DNA from: an uncultured Sunxiuqinia sp.
Lineage (GTDB): Bacteria; Bacteroidota; Bacteroidia; Bacteroidales; Prolixibacteraceae
DNA length: 64,000 nt
Direction: 5' to 3'
NCBI RefSeq assembly: GCF_963678245.1
Contig: NZ_OY782771.1
Span: forward strand, 124,001 to 188,000
Numbering within the stretch: position 1 is the first letter of the stretch; each line of letters starts with the position of its first letter. The notes beneath the pieces are model-generated. The model searched no databases. It was not told the DNA's origin and saw nothing but the letters and a program-made list of their open reading frames with translations. The position numbers and the translations under genes were made by a program. Shown one piece after another: positions 46,589 through 57,135 of this stretch.

Positions 46589-48742
46589 ATGAAACCGAAT
46601 TTTAAGAATATAAACATAAAAACAGTTGCTCCTCAGCCTGAGGCGGGAGAGTGGGCTGCTCAAAATAAAATTGAGAAAGACTGGGTGACTCCGGAACAGA
46701 TTCCAGTGAAACCAGTTTATACCAAAGACGATTTGGAAGGCATGGAGCATTTAAATTATGCTGCCGGTTTGCCACCATATCTTCGTGGACCATATTCAGC
46801 CATGTACGCTATGCGTCCGTGGACGATCCGTCAGTATGCCGGATTCTCTACCGCTGAAGAGTCGAATGCGTTTTACCGCCGTAATCTGGCTGCCGGACAA
46901 AAAGGGCTTTCAGTAGCTTTTGACCTGGCAACTCACCGCGGTTACGACTCGGATCACCCTCGTGTAGTGGGTGATGTGGGTAAAGCCGGTGTGGCCATCG
47001 ACTCAATCCTGGATATGAAAATCCTGTTCGACCAGATTCCATTGGATAAAATGTCTGTTTCGATGACCATGAACGGAGCGGTACTTCCGGTAATGGCATT
47101 CTATATTGTAACAGCATTGGAACAAGGCGCTACGCTGGAGCAGCTTTCAGGAACTATCCAAAATGATATTCTGAAAGAGTTCATGGTGCGTAATACCTAT
47201 ATTTATCCACCAGAATTCTCGATGAAAGCAATTGCCGACATCTTTGAGTTTACCTCTCAAAAGATGCCTAAGTTCAACTCCATCTCAATTTCGGGTTACC
47301 ACATGCAGGAAGCCGGTGCAACTGCCGATATTGAAATGGCCTACACTTTGGCTGATGGTTTGGAATACTTGCGTACTGGTATCAAAGCCGGACTGGATGT
47401 TGATGCCTTTGCACCACGTTTATCTTTCTTCTGGGCGGTTGGAATGAACCACTTTATGGAGATTGCCAAAATGCGTGCTGCACGTATGATTTGGGCGAAA
47501 TTGGTGAAACAGTTTAACCCGAAAAACCCAAAATCGATGGCTTTGCGTACACACTCGCAAACTTCGGGTTGGTCGTTGACTGAGCAAGATCCATTCAACA
47601 ACGTTGGTCGTACGGCTATTGAAGCGATGGCTGCAACTTTGGGACACACTCAGTCGTTGCACACCAATGCGCTGGACGAAGCAATTGCTTTGCCAACCGA
47701 CTTCTCTGCTCGTATTGCACGTAATACACAGTTATATATTCAGCAGGAAACCGAGATTTGCCGTGGAGCCGATCCATGGGCCGGTTCATACTATGTTGAG
47801 TCGTTGACTCAGGAGTTGTACAACAAAGCTTGGGCATTGATTGAAGAAGTTGAAAAACTGGGTGGTATGTCAAAAGCCGTTGAAACCGGTGTTCCAAAAA
47901 TGCGTATTGAAGAAGCTGCAGCCCGTGCTCAGGGACGGATCGATAGCGGTGGTCAAACCATTGTTGGGGTAAATAAATACCGTTTGGAAAAAGAAGATCC
48001 GATTGATATTTTGGATATTGACAATACCGAAGTTCGTAAATCGCAAATTAAGCGATTGGAAAAACTACGTGGCGAGCGCAACGAAGAGGATGTTCAGCAA
48101 GCTCTGGCTGCTATCACCAAATGCGCAGAAACAGGAGAAGGCAACTTGCTTGATCTCTCTGTTAAAGCGGCACAGAAGCGTGCGTCATTGGGTGAAATAT
48201 CAGATGCCTGCGAAAAAATCGTGGGACGTTATAAAGCTGTAATCAGAACAATTTCAGGCGTGTATTCATCAGAAAGTAAACAAGACAAAACCTTCAAGGA
48301 AGCACAGGATTTGGCAACAAAGTTTGCCGAGTTAGAAGGCCGTCAACCACGGATCATGATTGCCAAAATGGGGCAGGATGGTCACGATCGTGGAGCAAAA
48401 GTAGTGGCAACCGGTTATGCGGACCTTGGTTTCGACGTAGATATGGGACCGCTGTTCCAAACTCCAGAAGAAGCTGCCAAGCAAGCCGTTGAAAACGACG
48501 TGCATGTGATGGGTGTTTCGTCACTGGCTGCAGGACACAAAACCTTGGTTCCTGCCGTTATTGCAGAGCTGAAAAAACTGGGTCGCGAAGACATCATGGT
48601 GATTGCCGGAGGTGTGATTCCCGCACAGGATTATAAATATCTGTACGAAGCCGGTGTTGTTGCCATCTTCGGCCCTGGTACCAGCGTATCAGCTGCAGGT
48701 AAAAAAATTCTGGAAGTTTTAATTTCGGCTCACGAAGAGTAA
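46589..48742 (+). CDS. mutB: Methylmalonyl-CoA mutase large (catalytic) subunit
   Basis: 717 residues. The N-terminal substrate-binding barrel includes [21 protein letters not shown], and [25 protein letters not shown] carries active-site residues. The C-terminal B12-binding domain starts [20 protein letters not shown] with the D-x-H-x-x-G cobalt ligand, then GVSSLAAGH and VIAGGVIP. It forms a heterodimer with MutA. No epimerase or meaB gene is nearby. Confidence 0.97.
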   Translation: MKPNFKNINIKTVAPQPEAGEWAAQNKIEKDWVTPEQIPVKPVYTKDDLEGMEHLNYAAGLPPYLRGPYSAMYAMRPWTIRQYAGFSTAEESNAFYRRNLAAGQKGLSVAFDLATHRGYDSDHPRVVGDVGKAGVAIDSILDMKILFDQIPLDKMSVSMTMNGAVLPVMAFYIVTALEQGATLEQLSGTIQNDILKEFMVRNTYIYPPEFSMKAIADIFEFTSQKMPKFNSISISGYHMQEAGATADIEMAYTLADGLEYLRTGIKAGLDVDAFAPRLSFFWAVGMNHFMEIAKMRAARMIWAKLVKQFNPKNPKSMALRTHSQTSGWSLTEQDPFNNVGRTAIEAMAATLGHTQSLHTNALDEAIALPTDFSARIARNTQLYIQQETEICRGADPWAGSYYVESLTQELYNKAWALIEEVEKLGGMSKAVETGVPKMRIEEAAARAQGRIDSGGQTIVGVNKYRLEKEDPIDILDIDNTEVRKSQIKRLEKLRGERNEEDVQQALAAITKCAETGEGNLLDLSVKAAQKRASLGEISDACEKIVGRYKAVIRTISGVYSSESKQDKTFKEAQDLATKFAELEGRQPRIMIAKMGQDGHDRGAKVVATGYADLGFDVDMGPLFQTPEEAAKQAVENDVHVMGVSSLAAGHKTLVPAVIAELKKLGREDIMVIAGGVIPAQDYKYLYEAGVVAIFGPGTSVSAAGKKILEVLISAHEE

Positions 48743-48755
48743 AAAGCAAACTCCT

Positions 48756-48788
48756 ATTGATTGGATGACTTCGAGTCATCCAATCAAT
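48756..48788 (+). terminator. 15-bp perfect hairpin after mutB
   Basis: ATTGATTGGATGACT (48756-48770), loop TCG, AGTCATCCAATCAAT (48774-48788). No T tract, but the stem is very stable and begins 14 bp after the stop. Confidence 0.65.
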
Positions 48789-48798
48789 TAATGATACA

Positions 48799-48828
48799 GA
48801 AAGCCACTGCCGAAAGGGAGTGGCTTTC
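48799..48828. terminator. Second hairpin between mutB and the convergent pseudogene
   Basis: GAAAGCCACT (48799-48808), 10-nt loop, AGTGGCTTTC (48819-48828). It stands in tandem with the mutB hairpin and may serve the minus-strand gene or help block read-through. Confidence 0.5.
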
Positions 48829-48863
48829 ATATTACTAAAAGTCTAACTCAAAAGATTTTCATT

Positions 48864-49416
48864 TCATTGTCTTGTATATAAAAACGCCCCATGATCATCC
48901 GAAAAATCTCCATTTTCGTTGTAATCCACTGCGATACTCAACTTACCTTGTTCTATATGGTATTGGGTCTTATGTCCTGCGGTCGCAAATATAAATCCAG
49001 ATAGCATACTATCAATATTATCTTTACCCCTTGTAAAAGTTTGATAAGGTTCAGAATAAGTCGATGTCGTTATATCAAATCTAGAAAAGCTGATCTTTTG
49101 GGCTGTAAAGATCATCGTACTATCAGAAACCAAAAGTGATCCCTCAATTGATATGAACTTTCTGGTTGGGTTATAATAACTTGAAGACGATCTCTGAACT
49201 TCCATAAAGGATTCTGTAAAAGCTCCATTTGATAGTTTCAGGTAATAGTTTACACTGACATAGCCCTGTTGTTGCAGGAACAGGTTTTTGGGTTATCTAG
49301 TCCCCAATATAGCTTGAAAAATCATTATCCTCTTTACATGAAGTAAATAAGACGGTAAATAGAATTACTGAAAATGTCAGGCGTCGCAGTATCTTCAAAC
49401 TTTTATAATTTATCAT
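48864..49416 (-). pseudogene. Small lipoprotein gene broken by a frameshift
   Basis: The minus-strand ATG at 49416 starts MINYKSLKILRRLTFSVILF with the lipobox VLFTSCKEDNDF, then a stop after SSYIGD near 49300. The sense continues one frame over as NLFLQQQGYVSVNYYLKLSN, joining the open frame that ends at 48864 (ISIEGSLLVSDSTMIFTAQ to DDHGAFLYTRQ). Repaired, it would be about 180 residues. I do not recognise the family; it looks like a small cell-surface beta-sandwich lipoprotein. The gap to 49618 holds a dispersed repeat only. Confidence 0.6.
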
Positions 49417-49535
49417 GATTTTTTCTTTTAAAAATACAAAACATTACGATAATCAGTAAAAAAATGTAAAAATATGTTGAGGGTTTATCTTCAAAAGAAG
49501 CCTTCAATAAAGACTATCGGATTTCCCAAAGCAAA

Positions 49536-49563
49536 GCGTCATCCTGAGCTTGTTTCAGGATCT
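49536..49563 (+). repeat. Dispersed palindromic repeat copy
   Basis: Begins GCGTCATCCTGAGC and ends GTTTCAGGATCT. ATCCTGA and TCAGGAT form the arms of a short hairpin. A close inverted copy lies at 57058-57085 and a degenerate one near 26724-26751. Confidence 0.65.
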
Positions 49564-49617
49564 CCCGGCAATCTTCTATTATTTGAACAAAGCGAAGGGC
49601 CCCGTTATTTTATCGGT

Positions 49618-51861
49618 TTAGATCCCTTCTTTATACTGCGTACTTATTGACGGGCGAATAACTTTTGCCAGTAGCTCCGTCGAATCCGGATTTCCATGGA
49701 GATGATCTTTAAAAAGTTGAATGATGCTTGCTTTATCCAGTTCAATTTTCGTTTCGGTCTCTATATTTGTTAAATCAATGAAGAAGCTGGAAAAGCGATC
49801 CGGCATATCTGTAATAATCTTTGTATTCAAAAAATTAACCGCGTTGTAGATGCGATGGTAATTGCCTTTTGCTTTCTCAATAATGAACGTGTCTTTTTTC
49901 AAATTTGTAATGGTTGAAGATTTCGAACATTCTTGAATGCAGCTATCGTCGAGTATATGCTTTTTACATCCGGTTACCTGATGAAACAAACATGGTCGAC
50001 TTGTCATCATCAGAATAGGATGATAAATGCTGTAAAACAAGTTGAAATTATTGGGTTTCTTGATGCTTTTTATTTGCGTGAATTTTAGTTCATTCGAAAT
50101 AAATGCCCCGGAGCAATTAAAGTCTTCTTTCAAGGCTAAAAGGCTGTACGAATTGGTTAGATTCAAGTACGGACCGGCGATCCAATCAATCCCTTTTTTA
50201 TAAGCTTCGTAAGCTATCCCTGTGTTATTTGTCACAATTGTTTTCCCTCGGAAGTGGTGCAGTAAATCGACTGCGGCAGTATAATCTTCACCCAATAGAA
50301 TAGACGGGAACCAAGGGATTAAGTTCTCGTTGGTTTTAAAAAGGTTGAGGAATTCGACCGACTTATTTTTTAATGAATTGGGCAATTGAAAATAGATCGC
50401 TGTTGAGCCGTCTTGGCAAAGTGAAATATCTTTTGGCGAGGAGATTAATACCGAAAGAGTGGGCTTAATCTTTACCGGACTTGCCTTCTTCAATTTCGGA
50501 AGCGCGATGGGTAAGATGACTTCCCTTGAATCGTTCAGCACAAATAATATTCTTCTTTTTAAGGCGGTCAGTTCTTTAAATGGAAGATAAAGTTCTGCTC
50601 CAAGTCGATCGGTGTTTAATTCTTTTATGGAATACCCCGTATCATTTATCGATTGCAGTTTTTTCAATATGATCACCTCATTTAAACACTCAATCCCCTT
50701 ATCGGACAGCGAGCTTGACGATTGCACGGTAAACGATCTGTCAGGTGTTTTTACGGTCGCCGTTAGAACAGTTCCTGATGCTCCTGAAATCTCAATTACT
50801 AAAGAAATTTCATCGACACTAAGTTGGTCAATTTTATCTTTGATTTGCTTTCGGGATTCGTCTTTTTCGTCATACAATTCTTTTGTCCCTTGTTCTCGTT
50901 TATCATCCGAAGCATATTGGTTAATCTCCGCCAGGTGAAGCGTGGAGTTACTCATGGGATTATCAATAAACAGATCTTTATTAATGTCTCCCTTCAGGAA
51001 GGAATTTGAGAATTTGCGATTAAACACTTTATGCAAATCGCTAGTGTCATCAAGCAGCCTGTCATGGGTGTAAAAAATCCGGAGTTGTTTCCTCCAGGCA
51101 TTCACTACCGTATAAACGTATTCAAATTCCTTTATCCGGCCTTCAATTTTTAATGAATCCACCCCAGCTTCCGACAGTTCCCTCAGGTCGGAATAGGCTG
51201 AGTTATCTTTCAGGTTCAACGGATAGTCTTTTCCTGCGGAAGTTGGTAAATACCGGTCTCGGCAGGGTTGGCTGCATCGCCCGCGGTTTCCCGATTTTCC
51301 GGATAAAACTGAACTCATATAGCAAGCACCCGAAAACGAGATGCAATAAGAACCGTGGACAAAAACCTCGGTTAAAAGCTTATTTTGGTGTGCTACTGAA
51401 GTTAAGTGTTTGATCTCATCAATATTTAGCTCGCGGGATAGATTTACTCTGCCGGCATTTAATCGGCTTAGAAATTTTATCTGTCCCTCGTTGTGTGTTG
51501 TAAGCTGAGTTGAGGCATGAACTTTAAGAACTTTAAAGTAGTTGGATAAAAGATAAAACACGCCAAAATCCTGAACAATTATTCCATCAATGCCGGTATT
51601 AACTAATTTGTTTAACACACTTAAAAGAAGGGGGAGCTCGCTTTCAACAATCAGAATATTCAATGTTAGGAAAACCTCGCAGTTATTTTTATGCGCCAAT
51701 CTTATAAGCCCGTATAAATTCTCGAAACTAATATTGGCTGCCCGGTTTCTGGCATTAAACTTATCCAACCCACAGTATACCGCATCTGCTCCTGCTAAAA
51801 TTGCGGCTTTCACCGAATCTAGATCTCCTCCAGGTGCCAGTAATTCAATTTTTCTTTTCAT
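49618..51861 (-). CDS. U32-family peptidase-like protein (RlhA/TrhP relative)
   Basis: 747 residues. The N-terminal barrel starts ELLAPGGDLDSVKAAILAGADAVY. The family signature EVFVHGSYCISFSGACYMSS is followed by GNRGRCSQPCR, and these cysteines probably hold an Fe-S cluster with further Cys near CKKHILDDSCIQEC. Studied U32 members hydroxylate RNA bases (RlhA on 23S rRNA, TrhP on tRNA), although the family was first named as collagenases. The length and C-terminal domain fit the long RlhA-like type, but orthology cannot be settled here. Confidence 0.85.
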   Translation of the reverse strand: MKRKIELLAPGGDLDSVKAAILAGADAVYCGLDKFNARNRAANISFENLYGLIRLAHKNNCEVFLTLNILIVESELPLLLSVLNKLVNTGIDGIIVQDFGVFYLLSNYFKVLKVHASTQLTTHNEGQIKFLSRLNAGRVNLSRELNIDEIKHLTSVAHQNKLLTEVFVHGSYCISFSGACYMSSVLSGKSGNRGRCSQPCRDRYLPTSAGKDYPLNLKDNSAYSDLRELSEAGVDSLKIEGRIKEFEYVYTVVNAWRKQLRIFYTHDRLLDDTSDLHKVFNRKFSNSFLKGDINKDLFIDNPMSNSTLHLAEINQYASDDKREQGTKELYDEKDESRKQIKDKIDQLSVDEISLVIEISGASGTVLTATVKTPDRSFTVQSSSSLSDKGIECLNEVIILKKLQSINDTGYSIKELNTDRLGAELYLPFKELTALKRRILFVLNDSREVILPIALPKLKKASPVKIKPTLSVLISSPKDISLCQDGSTAIYFQLPNSLKNKSVEFLNLFKTNENLIPWFPSILLGEDYTAAVDLLHHFRGKTIVTNNTGIAYEAYKKGIDWIAGPYLNLTNSYSLLALKEDFNCSGAFISNELKFTQIKSIKKPNNFNLFYSIYHPILMMTSRPCLFHQVTGCKKHILDDSCIQECSKSSTITNLKKDTFIIEKAKGNYHRIYNAVNFLNTKIITDMPDRFSSFFIDLTNIETETKIELDKASIIQLFKDHLHGNPDSTELLAKVIRPSISTQYKEGI

Positions 51862-51938
51862 TATTCTTTCGGGTGAAATGATTGGATAACAGGTGGTACA
51901 TGGTTATCATTTTACAATACAATCGTAAAAACAGATTC

Positions 51939-52241
51939 TTACTTTTCCCCGTTCAGGGTGGCGTTGAGGACAAGACCAAAATTATTGCTTTTAATTCTTT
52001 CTTCATCAACTGTTCCTTTCTGATTGAGAAGGTTTGTATTGTGATAATATACGGCTAAGCCAATTCCCCATCTAGGGGAAATCCACCATTCTTTTCCAGC
52101 TTTCAACTGAAAACTAAATCCTTTGTCAGAAGAGCTATCCTCATCTTTTCTCTCATCAGTTATCGTAAAGCCGCCAAGTTCGATAGATGTTGATAATAGA
52201 AAGTTCCCATATGTATAGTAGGTCATCCCAGTGTCAAACAT
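51939..52241 (-). pseudogene. 5'-truncated outer-membrane beta-barrel remnant
   Basis: 100 residues resembling the last strands of a Bacteroidota outer-membrane barrel: GMTYYTYGNFLLSTSIELGGF, FSFQLKAGKEWWISPRWGIGLAVYYHNTNL and a final NNFGLVLNATLN strand. There is no signal peptide and the first half is missing. Its 5' end stops 25 bp from the stop of the hybrid kinase, suggesting the front was lost by a rearrangement that brought the kinase gene here. Confidence 0.55.
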
Positions 52242-52266
52242 TGGTTCAATTAAATGTATCTTATAT

Positions 52267-55200
52267 TTAGTTGTTTAGATGTGTTGCTAGTTTATCTAAA
52301 AGTTCCTTTTTATTCAAAGGTTTGGAGATATAATCAACAAATCCACTTTTCAAAAATTTTGCTTTGTCGTTAGACATTGCATAGGCGGTCTGCGCAATAA
52401 TCTTTGTTTTGGGGAAGTTTAGCAAAATCTTTTTTGCAGCATCTGCACCATTCATTATTGGCATTCGAATATCCATAAGAATGATATCAATCTTCTCTCC
52501 CGACTCTACTTTTTCTACCGCCATTTTTCCATTGGTAGCATAAATAATCTTAGCTATACTATTTTCAAACAACGCTTTGAAGTATTCAATGTTGACTTCT
52601 TCATCCTCAACAACTAAGATTGTTTTATTTTTTAACCAATCTTCTATTTTTGATTTATTCTGATTTCGAGGCTTTTTCTGTTGAATTGCCCCGGAAACAA
52701 AGGGAATTTCAAAACTAAATGTTGTACCCACCGATTTTTTAGACTTAACTTGTAAATCACCACCTAACAAACGAATAACTCCTTTTGAAATTGACAACCC
52801 TAAACCAGTACCTTCATTATGTTTACCTTTTTTCTGTTTAACTTGACTAAAACGATCAAATATTACATCGATTTTATTTTCGGGTATGCCAATACCAGTA
52901 TCTTTAACATATACAAAAACTTTGTTTTGTTTAACAGTATAACCAAATTCAATGCTACCTTTCTCGGTAAATTTTAAAGCATTCTCAACTAAATTGGTAA
53001 GTACCTGTTGCAACCTATTGGCATCTGTCTGTATAATAATATCTTTTACCTTTTCAGGAACATGAGCAGTAATTTTAATATGATCTTTGTTCTTTTTCCT
53101 TTTAAGTTCGTTAAACGTTATTTCTGTATTAAAAAACAGCTCGCTTATTTTGCAAGAAACTATTTCTATCTTCAATTCTTTTGCTTCAATTTTCGAAACA
53201 TCAATAATATCGTTAATTAATTTCAATAATTGACTTGAACTATTTTGAATTATATCAATATATTTATTTCTTTTTTCAATATCAATAACATCGTTTCTTA
53301 GAAGGCTCGCAAAACCAACTAAACCATTCATAGGTGTGCGAATTTCGTGGCTCATGTTTGCCAAAAACTGATTTTTATAAATGTTAGCAGTTTCAGCTTT
53401 TTGTTGTGCTTCAATTAGTCGTTGTTCTGCTTCTTTTATCTGAGTGATGTCAATCACTATTCCTGTAATAAGAATATTCTCGCCATCTTTTTGTGAAATT
53501 TTGCCCACATCTTTAAACCACTTGTAATTGCCGTTAACATCCTTTATCCTGTACTGGCAATCGTAGGTGTCTTTTTTACCAGTTAAATGATCTCTGAATG
53601 CTTGCATGGTATTTTCATAGTCGTCAGGATTTACAATCTTTGTAAAATCAGAATAGGTTTTAAAATCTTCAGAATTCAACCCAAGCATTTCTGTTTTTTT
53701 ATCGCTAAAAACAACAGTTCCTTCGGGAAGACGCAGCTCCCACCAGGCCATGTTCCCATTTTTCAGTGCAATATCTAATCGGTTATTAGAATCTCTTAAT
53801 TTTGCTTGGGCCTTTTTTACTTCATTAAAATCGATAAGAGCAATAACAACTCCACTGATTTTTTTTGTTGAAGTTACAAAAGGGTTAATACGTATAAGAT
53901 ACCAACTTCCATCATTATCCTGAATCTCTCTTTCAAAAGATTTGAGATTTTCCAGCGACTCCTTACAGTTGATAATTAATGATTTTCTTTCGTTCTCATC
54001 AAATTCAGACGCGAAGCTTTTAATGGATCGGCCAATATCAGAATCTTCAAGGTTAAAAACACGTTTAATAACGGGCGTGAATTTTCTTATGTTAAGTTCT
54101 GTGTCGAGAAATAAAGTTCCAATATCACTGCTGTTTAGTAAGTTTGTTACATCGTTACTTAATTCTTCCAGTTCTTTGTTTTTTTCCTGTAATTCGGTAT
54201 TAACCGTATATAATTCTTCGTTAACCGATTGTAATTCTTCATTCGAACTTTGAAGTTCCTCATTGGAAGACATGAGTTCCTCGTTGGAAGATTGAAGCTC
54301 TTCGTTGCTGGTTTCAAGCTCTTCAACGACATTCTGTAACTCCGACTTGTTCACTTTTAATTCAAATTCTAAATCATCAATGCGTTGCTTCGAAAAATTA
54401 GGTAAATCTGTATCGGACAGTACAATTTTAGCAGTACTTGAATTGTTTGAAAGATTTTTGAATTCAATTAAATAGATATCAGTATAATTTTCGAACCTGG
54501 ATATCTTTTCAAAAGACAAGTCAAAATTACGTGTTTCATTCTCTGAATATAATACAAGGTCTTTGTAGATAACATTTTTACCTTCTTTTGTAGTTCTTCT
54601 TACGCCATTTCGTATAATGGCTGCTAAATCATCTTTTGTAATTTTTAAAAGATTATTCTGAAAAAAACCATCAGGTATTGAGAACCATTCTTTTAAATTG
54701 CCTACTACAAAAATAATATCGTAATTCTTATCAATAAAGACAGAAGTCGGTGAATTCCTTTTACTTAAAAATTTATAGAAATCCACTTCCTTCATTTCTT
54801 GATTTTTATCCTCAAGAAGTTTCGAGTTATGGTTTTCTTTTAAATAACGAAGTCCAGCAGAGGGTTCGTTCTCAAAATCTTCCTCGCTTCCAAGGCGATT
54901 GTTTTCGGTAAGGTTGCGATATATTTTCCATTTGTTATCGATTACCTCGAAGTGATTTGATACCGAGCCTAAAGATTCACTTGATCCTAAAAACAAAAAA
55001 GCTGATTTGTTCAGTGAATACTGGAAATTACTTAAGACCTTTTGTTGAGTGCTACTGTTGAAATAAATCAATAGATTTCGACAAGAAATTAAATCCATAC
55101 GAATAAATGGTGGATCTTTAGTAACATCGTGATAAGAAAAGACAATCTTCTCTCGTATTCGTTTAATTATATGTATTTTATCTCCATGTTTTAAAAAATA

Positions 55201-56316
55201 CTTCTTTAAATAGCTCTCCTTAATATCAACGATATTATTTACTGAGTAGCTCCCCAGACTTGCGACTTGGATTGCATCTTTGTCAATATCAGTGGCAAAA
55301 ATTTTAAAATTAAAATTCAATTTATTGATTCGAATGTAGTTATCTATTAAAATGGCTAACGAATAAACTTCTTCTCCGGTTGATGCACCAGCAACCCATA
55401 TTCTAATGTTTTTAGACTTTGTATTTACATCAATTAGTTTGGGAATAACCGTTTTTTTGATGACATCGAAAGCTTCTGTATCTCTAAAAAAGTTGGTTAC
55501 ATTAATCAAAAACTCCTGATAAACGATTTTTCTTTCTTTTGGGTTTTGTGCAATCAAAGAATAATATTCTTTCAGTGTGTCCATGCTGTGAATGCTCATT
55601 CTCTTTTCGAGCCTTCTAAGTAGCGTATTGTTTTTATATTTCTTGAAATTTACGCCATTATCTTTGTAAATCAACTCAAGTATATCTTGATACACATCTT
55701 CGTGATTATTGGTCGTAGATGAAGATGATAAAATACTAATTCGCTTACTATTGAGTTGAATTATTTTCTGCGCTATTTCTGCAGGAGGTAAAATAAAATC
55801 GGCCAAATTGGTCGAAATAGCGGAGTTTGGCATTCCATCAAATTGAGCTGAGCTGGGTTCTTGTACAAGTATTGTTCCCCCTGCCTCTTTAATTGTGTTA
55901 ATTCCCCTTGAACCGTCAGACCCGGTTCCAGAGAGTATAATACCATATGTGTTTTCCTGATGTTCTTTACCAAGTGTATGGAAAAAAATATCGATAGGAA
56001 GGTTTAAATTACCTTTTGGGGCTTTACTTAAAAGCACCAGTTTATTTCCTTTTAATTCCAGATTCTTGGTTCGTTCATTTAGATATATACAGTTTGGTTT
56101 TATTTCAAGGTTCTCTTCAGCTGTAAATATTTTCATTTTGGTGTGCTTGGCCAATAATTCTGGCATAAGGCTCTTAAAGTCTGGAGATAAATGCTGAATG
56201 ATTACAAACGACATTCCCGTATTTGAAGGTATTCCACTAATTAATTGCTTTACTGCATCAAGTCCACCAGCCGATGCTCCTATTCCGACTATTATTAGAT
56301 TGCTTTTTTTTGTCAT
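52267..56316 (-). CDS. CheB-CheR-PAS hybrid histidine kinase with receiver
   Basis: 1349 residues. The CheB methylesterase (about 5-190) has the triad region GASAGG, QHLSP and GTGSDGS. The CheR methyltransferase (about 215-470) has NVTNFFRD and the SAM motif WVAGASTGEEVYS. A long coiled coil of repeated ETSNEELQSSNEEL heptads (about 650-720) and PAS domains follow (about 720-980). HisKA has FLANMSHEIRTPMNG, the ATPase has TGLGLSISKG, and the terminal receiver has IDIILMDIRMPIMNG with a KPLNKKE lysine. No chemotaxis genes are near, so it likely works alone as a signalling hub rather than in taxis. Confidence 0.93.
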   Translation of the reverse strand: MTKKSNLIIVGIGASAGGLDAVKQLISGIPSNTGMSFVIIQHLSPDFKSLMPELLAKHTKMKIFTAEENLEIKPNCIYLNERTKNLELKGNKLVLLSKAPKGNLNLPIDIFFHTLGKEHQENTYGIILSGTGSDGSRGINTIKEAGGTILVQEPSSAQFDGMPNSAISTNLADFILPPAEIAQKIIQLNSKRISILSSSSTTNNHEDVYQDILELIYKDNGVNFKKYKNNTLLRRLEKRMSIHSMDTLKEYYSLIAQNPKERKIVYQEFLINVTNFFRDTEAFDVIKKTVIPKLIDVNTKSKNIRIWVAGASTGEEVYSLAILIDNYIRINKLNFNFKIFATDIDKDAIQVASLGSYSVNNIVDIKESYLKKYFLKHGDKIHIIKRIREKIVFSYHDVTKDPPFIRMDLISCRNLLIYFNSSTQQKVLSNFQYSLNKSAFLFLGSSESLGSVSNHFEVIDNKWKIYRNLTENNRLGSEEDFENEPSAGLRYLKENHNSKLLEDKNQEMKEVDFYKFLSKRNSPTSVFIDKNYDIIFVVGNLKEWFSIPDGFFQNNLLKITKDDLAAIIRNGVRRTTKEGKNVIYKDLVLYSENETRNFDLSFEKISRFENYTDIYLIEFKNLSNNSSTAKIVLSDTDLPNFSKQRIDDLEFELKVNKSELQNVVEELETSNEELQSSNEELMSSNEELQSSNEELQSVNEELYTVNTELQEKNKELEELSNDVTNLLNSSDIGTLFLDTELNIRKFTPVIKRVFNLEDSDIGRSIKSFASEFDENERKSLIINCKESLENLKSFEREIQDNDGSWYLIRINPFVTSTKKISGVVIALIDFNEVKKAQAKLRDSNNRLDIALKNGNMAWWELRLPEGTVVFSDKKTEMLGLNSEDFKTYSDFTKIVNPDDYENTMQAFRDHLTGKKDTYDCQYRIKDVNGNYKWFKDVGKISQKDGENILITGIVIDITQIKEAEQRLIEAQQKAETANIYKNQFLANMSHEIRTPMNGLVGFASLLRNDVIDIEKRNKYIDIIQNSSSQLLKLINDIIDVSKIEAKELKIEIVSCKISELFFNTEITFNELKRKKNKDHIKITAHVPEKVKDIIIQTDANRLQQVLTNLVENALKFTEKGSIEFGYTVKQNKVFVYVKDTGIGIPENKIDVIFDRFSQVKQKKGKHNEGTGLGLSISKGVIRLLGGDLQVKSKKSVGTTFSFEIPFVSGAIQQKKPRNQNKSKIEDWLKNKTILVVEDEEVNIEYFKALFENSIAKIIYATNGKMAVEKVESGEKIDIILMDIRMPIMNGADAAKKILLNFPKTKIIAQTAYAMSNDKAKFLKSGFVDYISKPLNKKELLDKLATHLNN

Positions 56317-56599
56317 AACTGTATGAGATGTTTTCCGTCGTAAAATTAAAGAAAAACTTTCATTGCTTTTGCGATTTCACAATGAATGCCAACACATGTG
56401 TAACAATACCTTTTCCCCGATTGTATTTTCAATAGGAGTTAACGAAAGTATTCTACTTTTCTGGCATCTAAATCAAGGAGTTTTAGAGAAAAAATGACTC
56501 CGGCGGTGATATTTCCTTGACGGAATCTAATGGTGGATCATTTTTAACAAAAGCTGGGGTGTATTGTTATCAAGGATAAAATATAGAATCACAACGAAA

Positions 56600-56968
56600 A
56601 TGAGTAAAACAATATTGATGTTGGCTGCGGCATTATTAGCTGCGGCTGTTATTCTTGGGGCTTTTGGTGCCCACGCTTTAAAAGCAAAACTTACTGATGA
56701 TTTGATGCAGGTATATAAAACCGGGGTGGAATACCATTTTTATCATGCACTGGGCTTGTTGCTGATTAGTGTGTTGGCTGTTCAAATGCCGTCAACTTTA
56801 ATCAACTGGTCGGTTATTTGCCTTACGGCTGGCATTGTAATTTTTTCAGGGAGTTTGTACGTGTTGGCTATTACCGGTATTCGTTGGCTGGGAGCCATCA
56901 CGCCAATTGGCGGGTTGAGTTTTATTGCCGGGTGGGTGTTGCTGTTTTTAGCTGTTTGGAAAAGGTGA
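56600..56968 (+). CDS. DUF423 small membrane protein
   Basis: 122 residues from the ATG at 56600 (MSKTILMLAAALLAAAVILGAFGAHAL). Four TM helices and the family signature LGAFGAHALKAKL, then YHALGLLLISVL and GAITPIGGLSFIAGWV. The function is unknown. It converges on the efflux operon, and the space between holds a palindromic element. Confidence 0.9.
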   Translation: MSKTILMLAAALLAAAVILGAFGAHALKAKLTDDLMQVYKTGVEYHFYHALGLLLISVLAVQMPSTLINWSVICLTAGIVIFSGSLYVLAITGIRWLGAITPIGGLSFIAGWVLLFLAVWKR

Positions 56969-56988
56969 ACGATGTTATAAAAAAAATG

Positions 56989-57113
56989 AAGTTTGGATAA
57001 AATCCAGATGGAAAAAGTCACTATGAATTTATTTCAGGGTCTGTTTGATATTGACACAGATCCTGAAACCAATTCGGGATGACGCTCCTGTTTTAGAAAT
57101 TTTATCCAAACTT
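56989..57113. repeat. MITE-like element: 15-bp terminal inverted repeats around a nested palindrome
   Basis: AAGTTTGGATAAAAT (56989-57003) and its exact reverse complement (57099-57113) bound about 95 bp. Inside, TTTCAGGGTCTGT (57032-57044) and ACAGATCCTGAAA (57056-57068) form 13-bp arms with one mismatch. An inverted copy of the 49536 repeat lies at 57058-57085. It sits between convergent genes, so it could also act as a bidirectional terminator. Confidence 0.7.
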
Positions 57114-57135
57114 TAACTTTAAATTAAAAGCAAGT

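Noticed and set aside
54160-54360. Tandem repeat tract in the DNA
   Set aside because: It encodes the well-known ETSNEELQSSNEEL coiled-coil linker of CheB-CheR hybrid kinases, not a repeat element.
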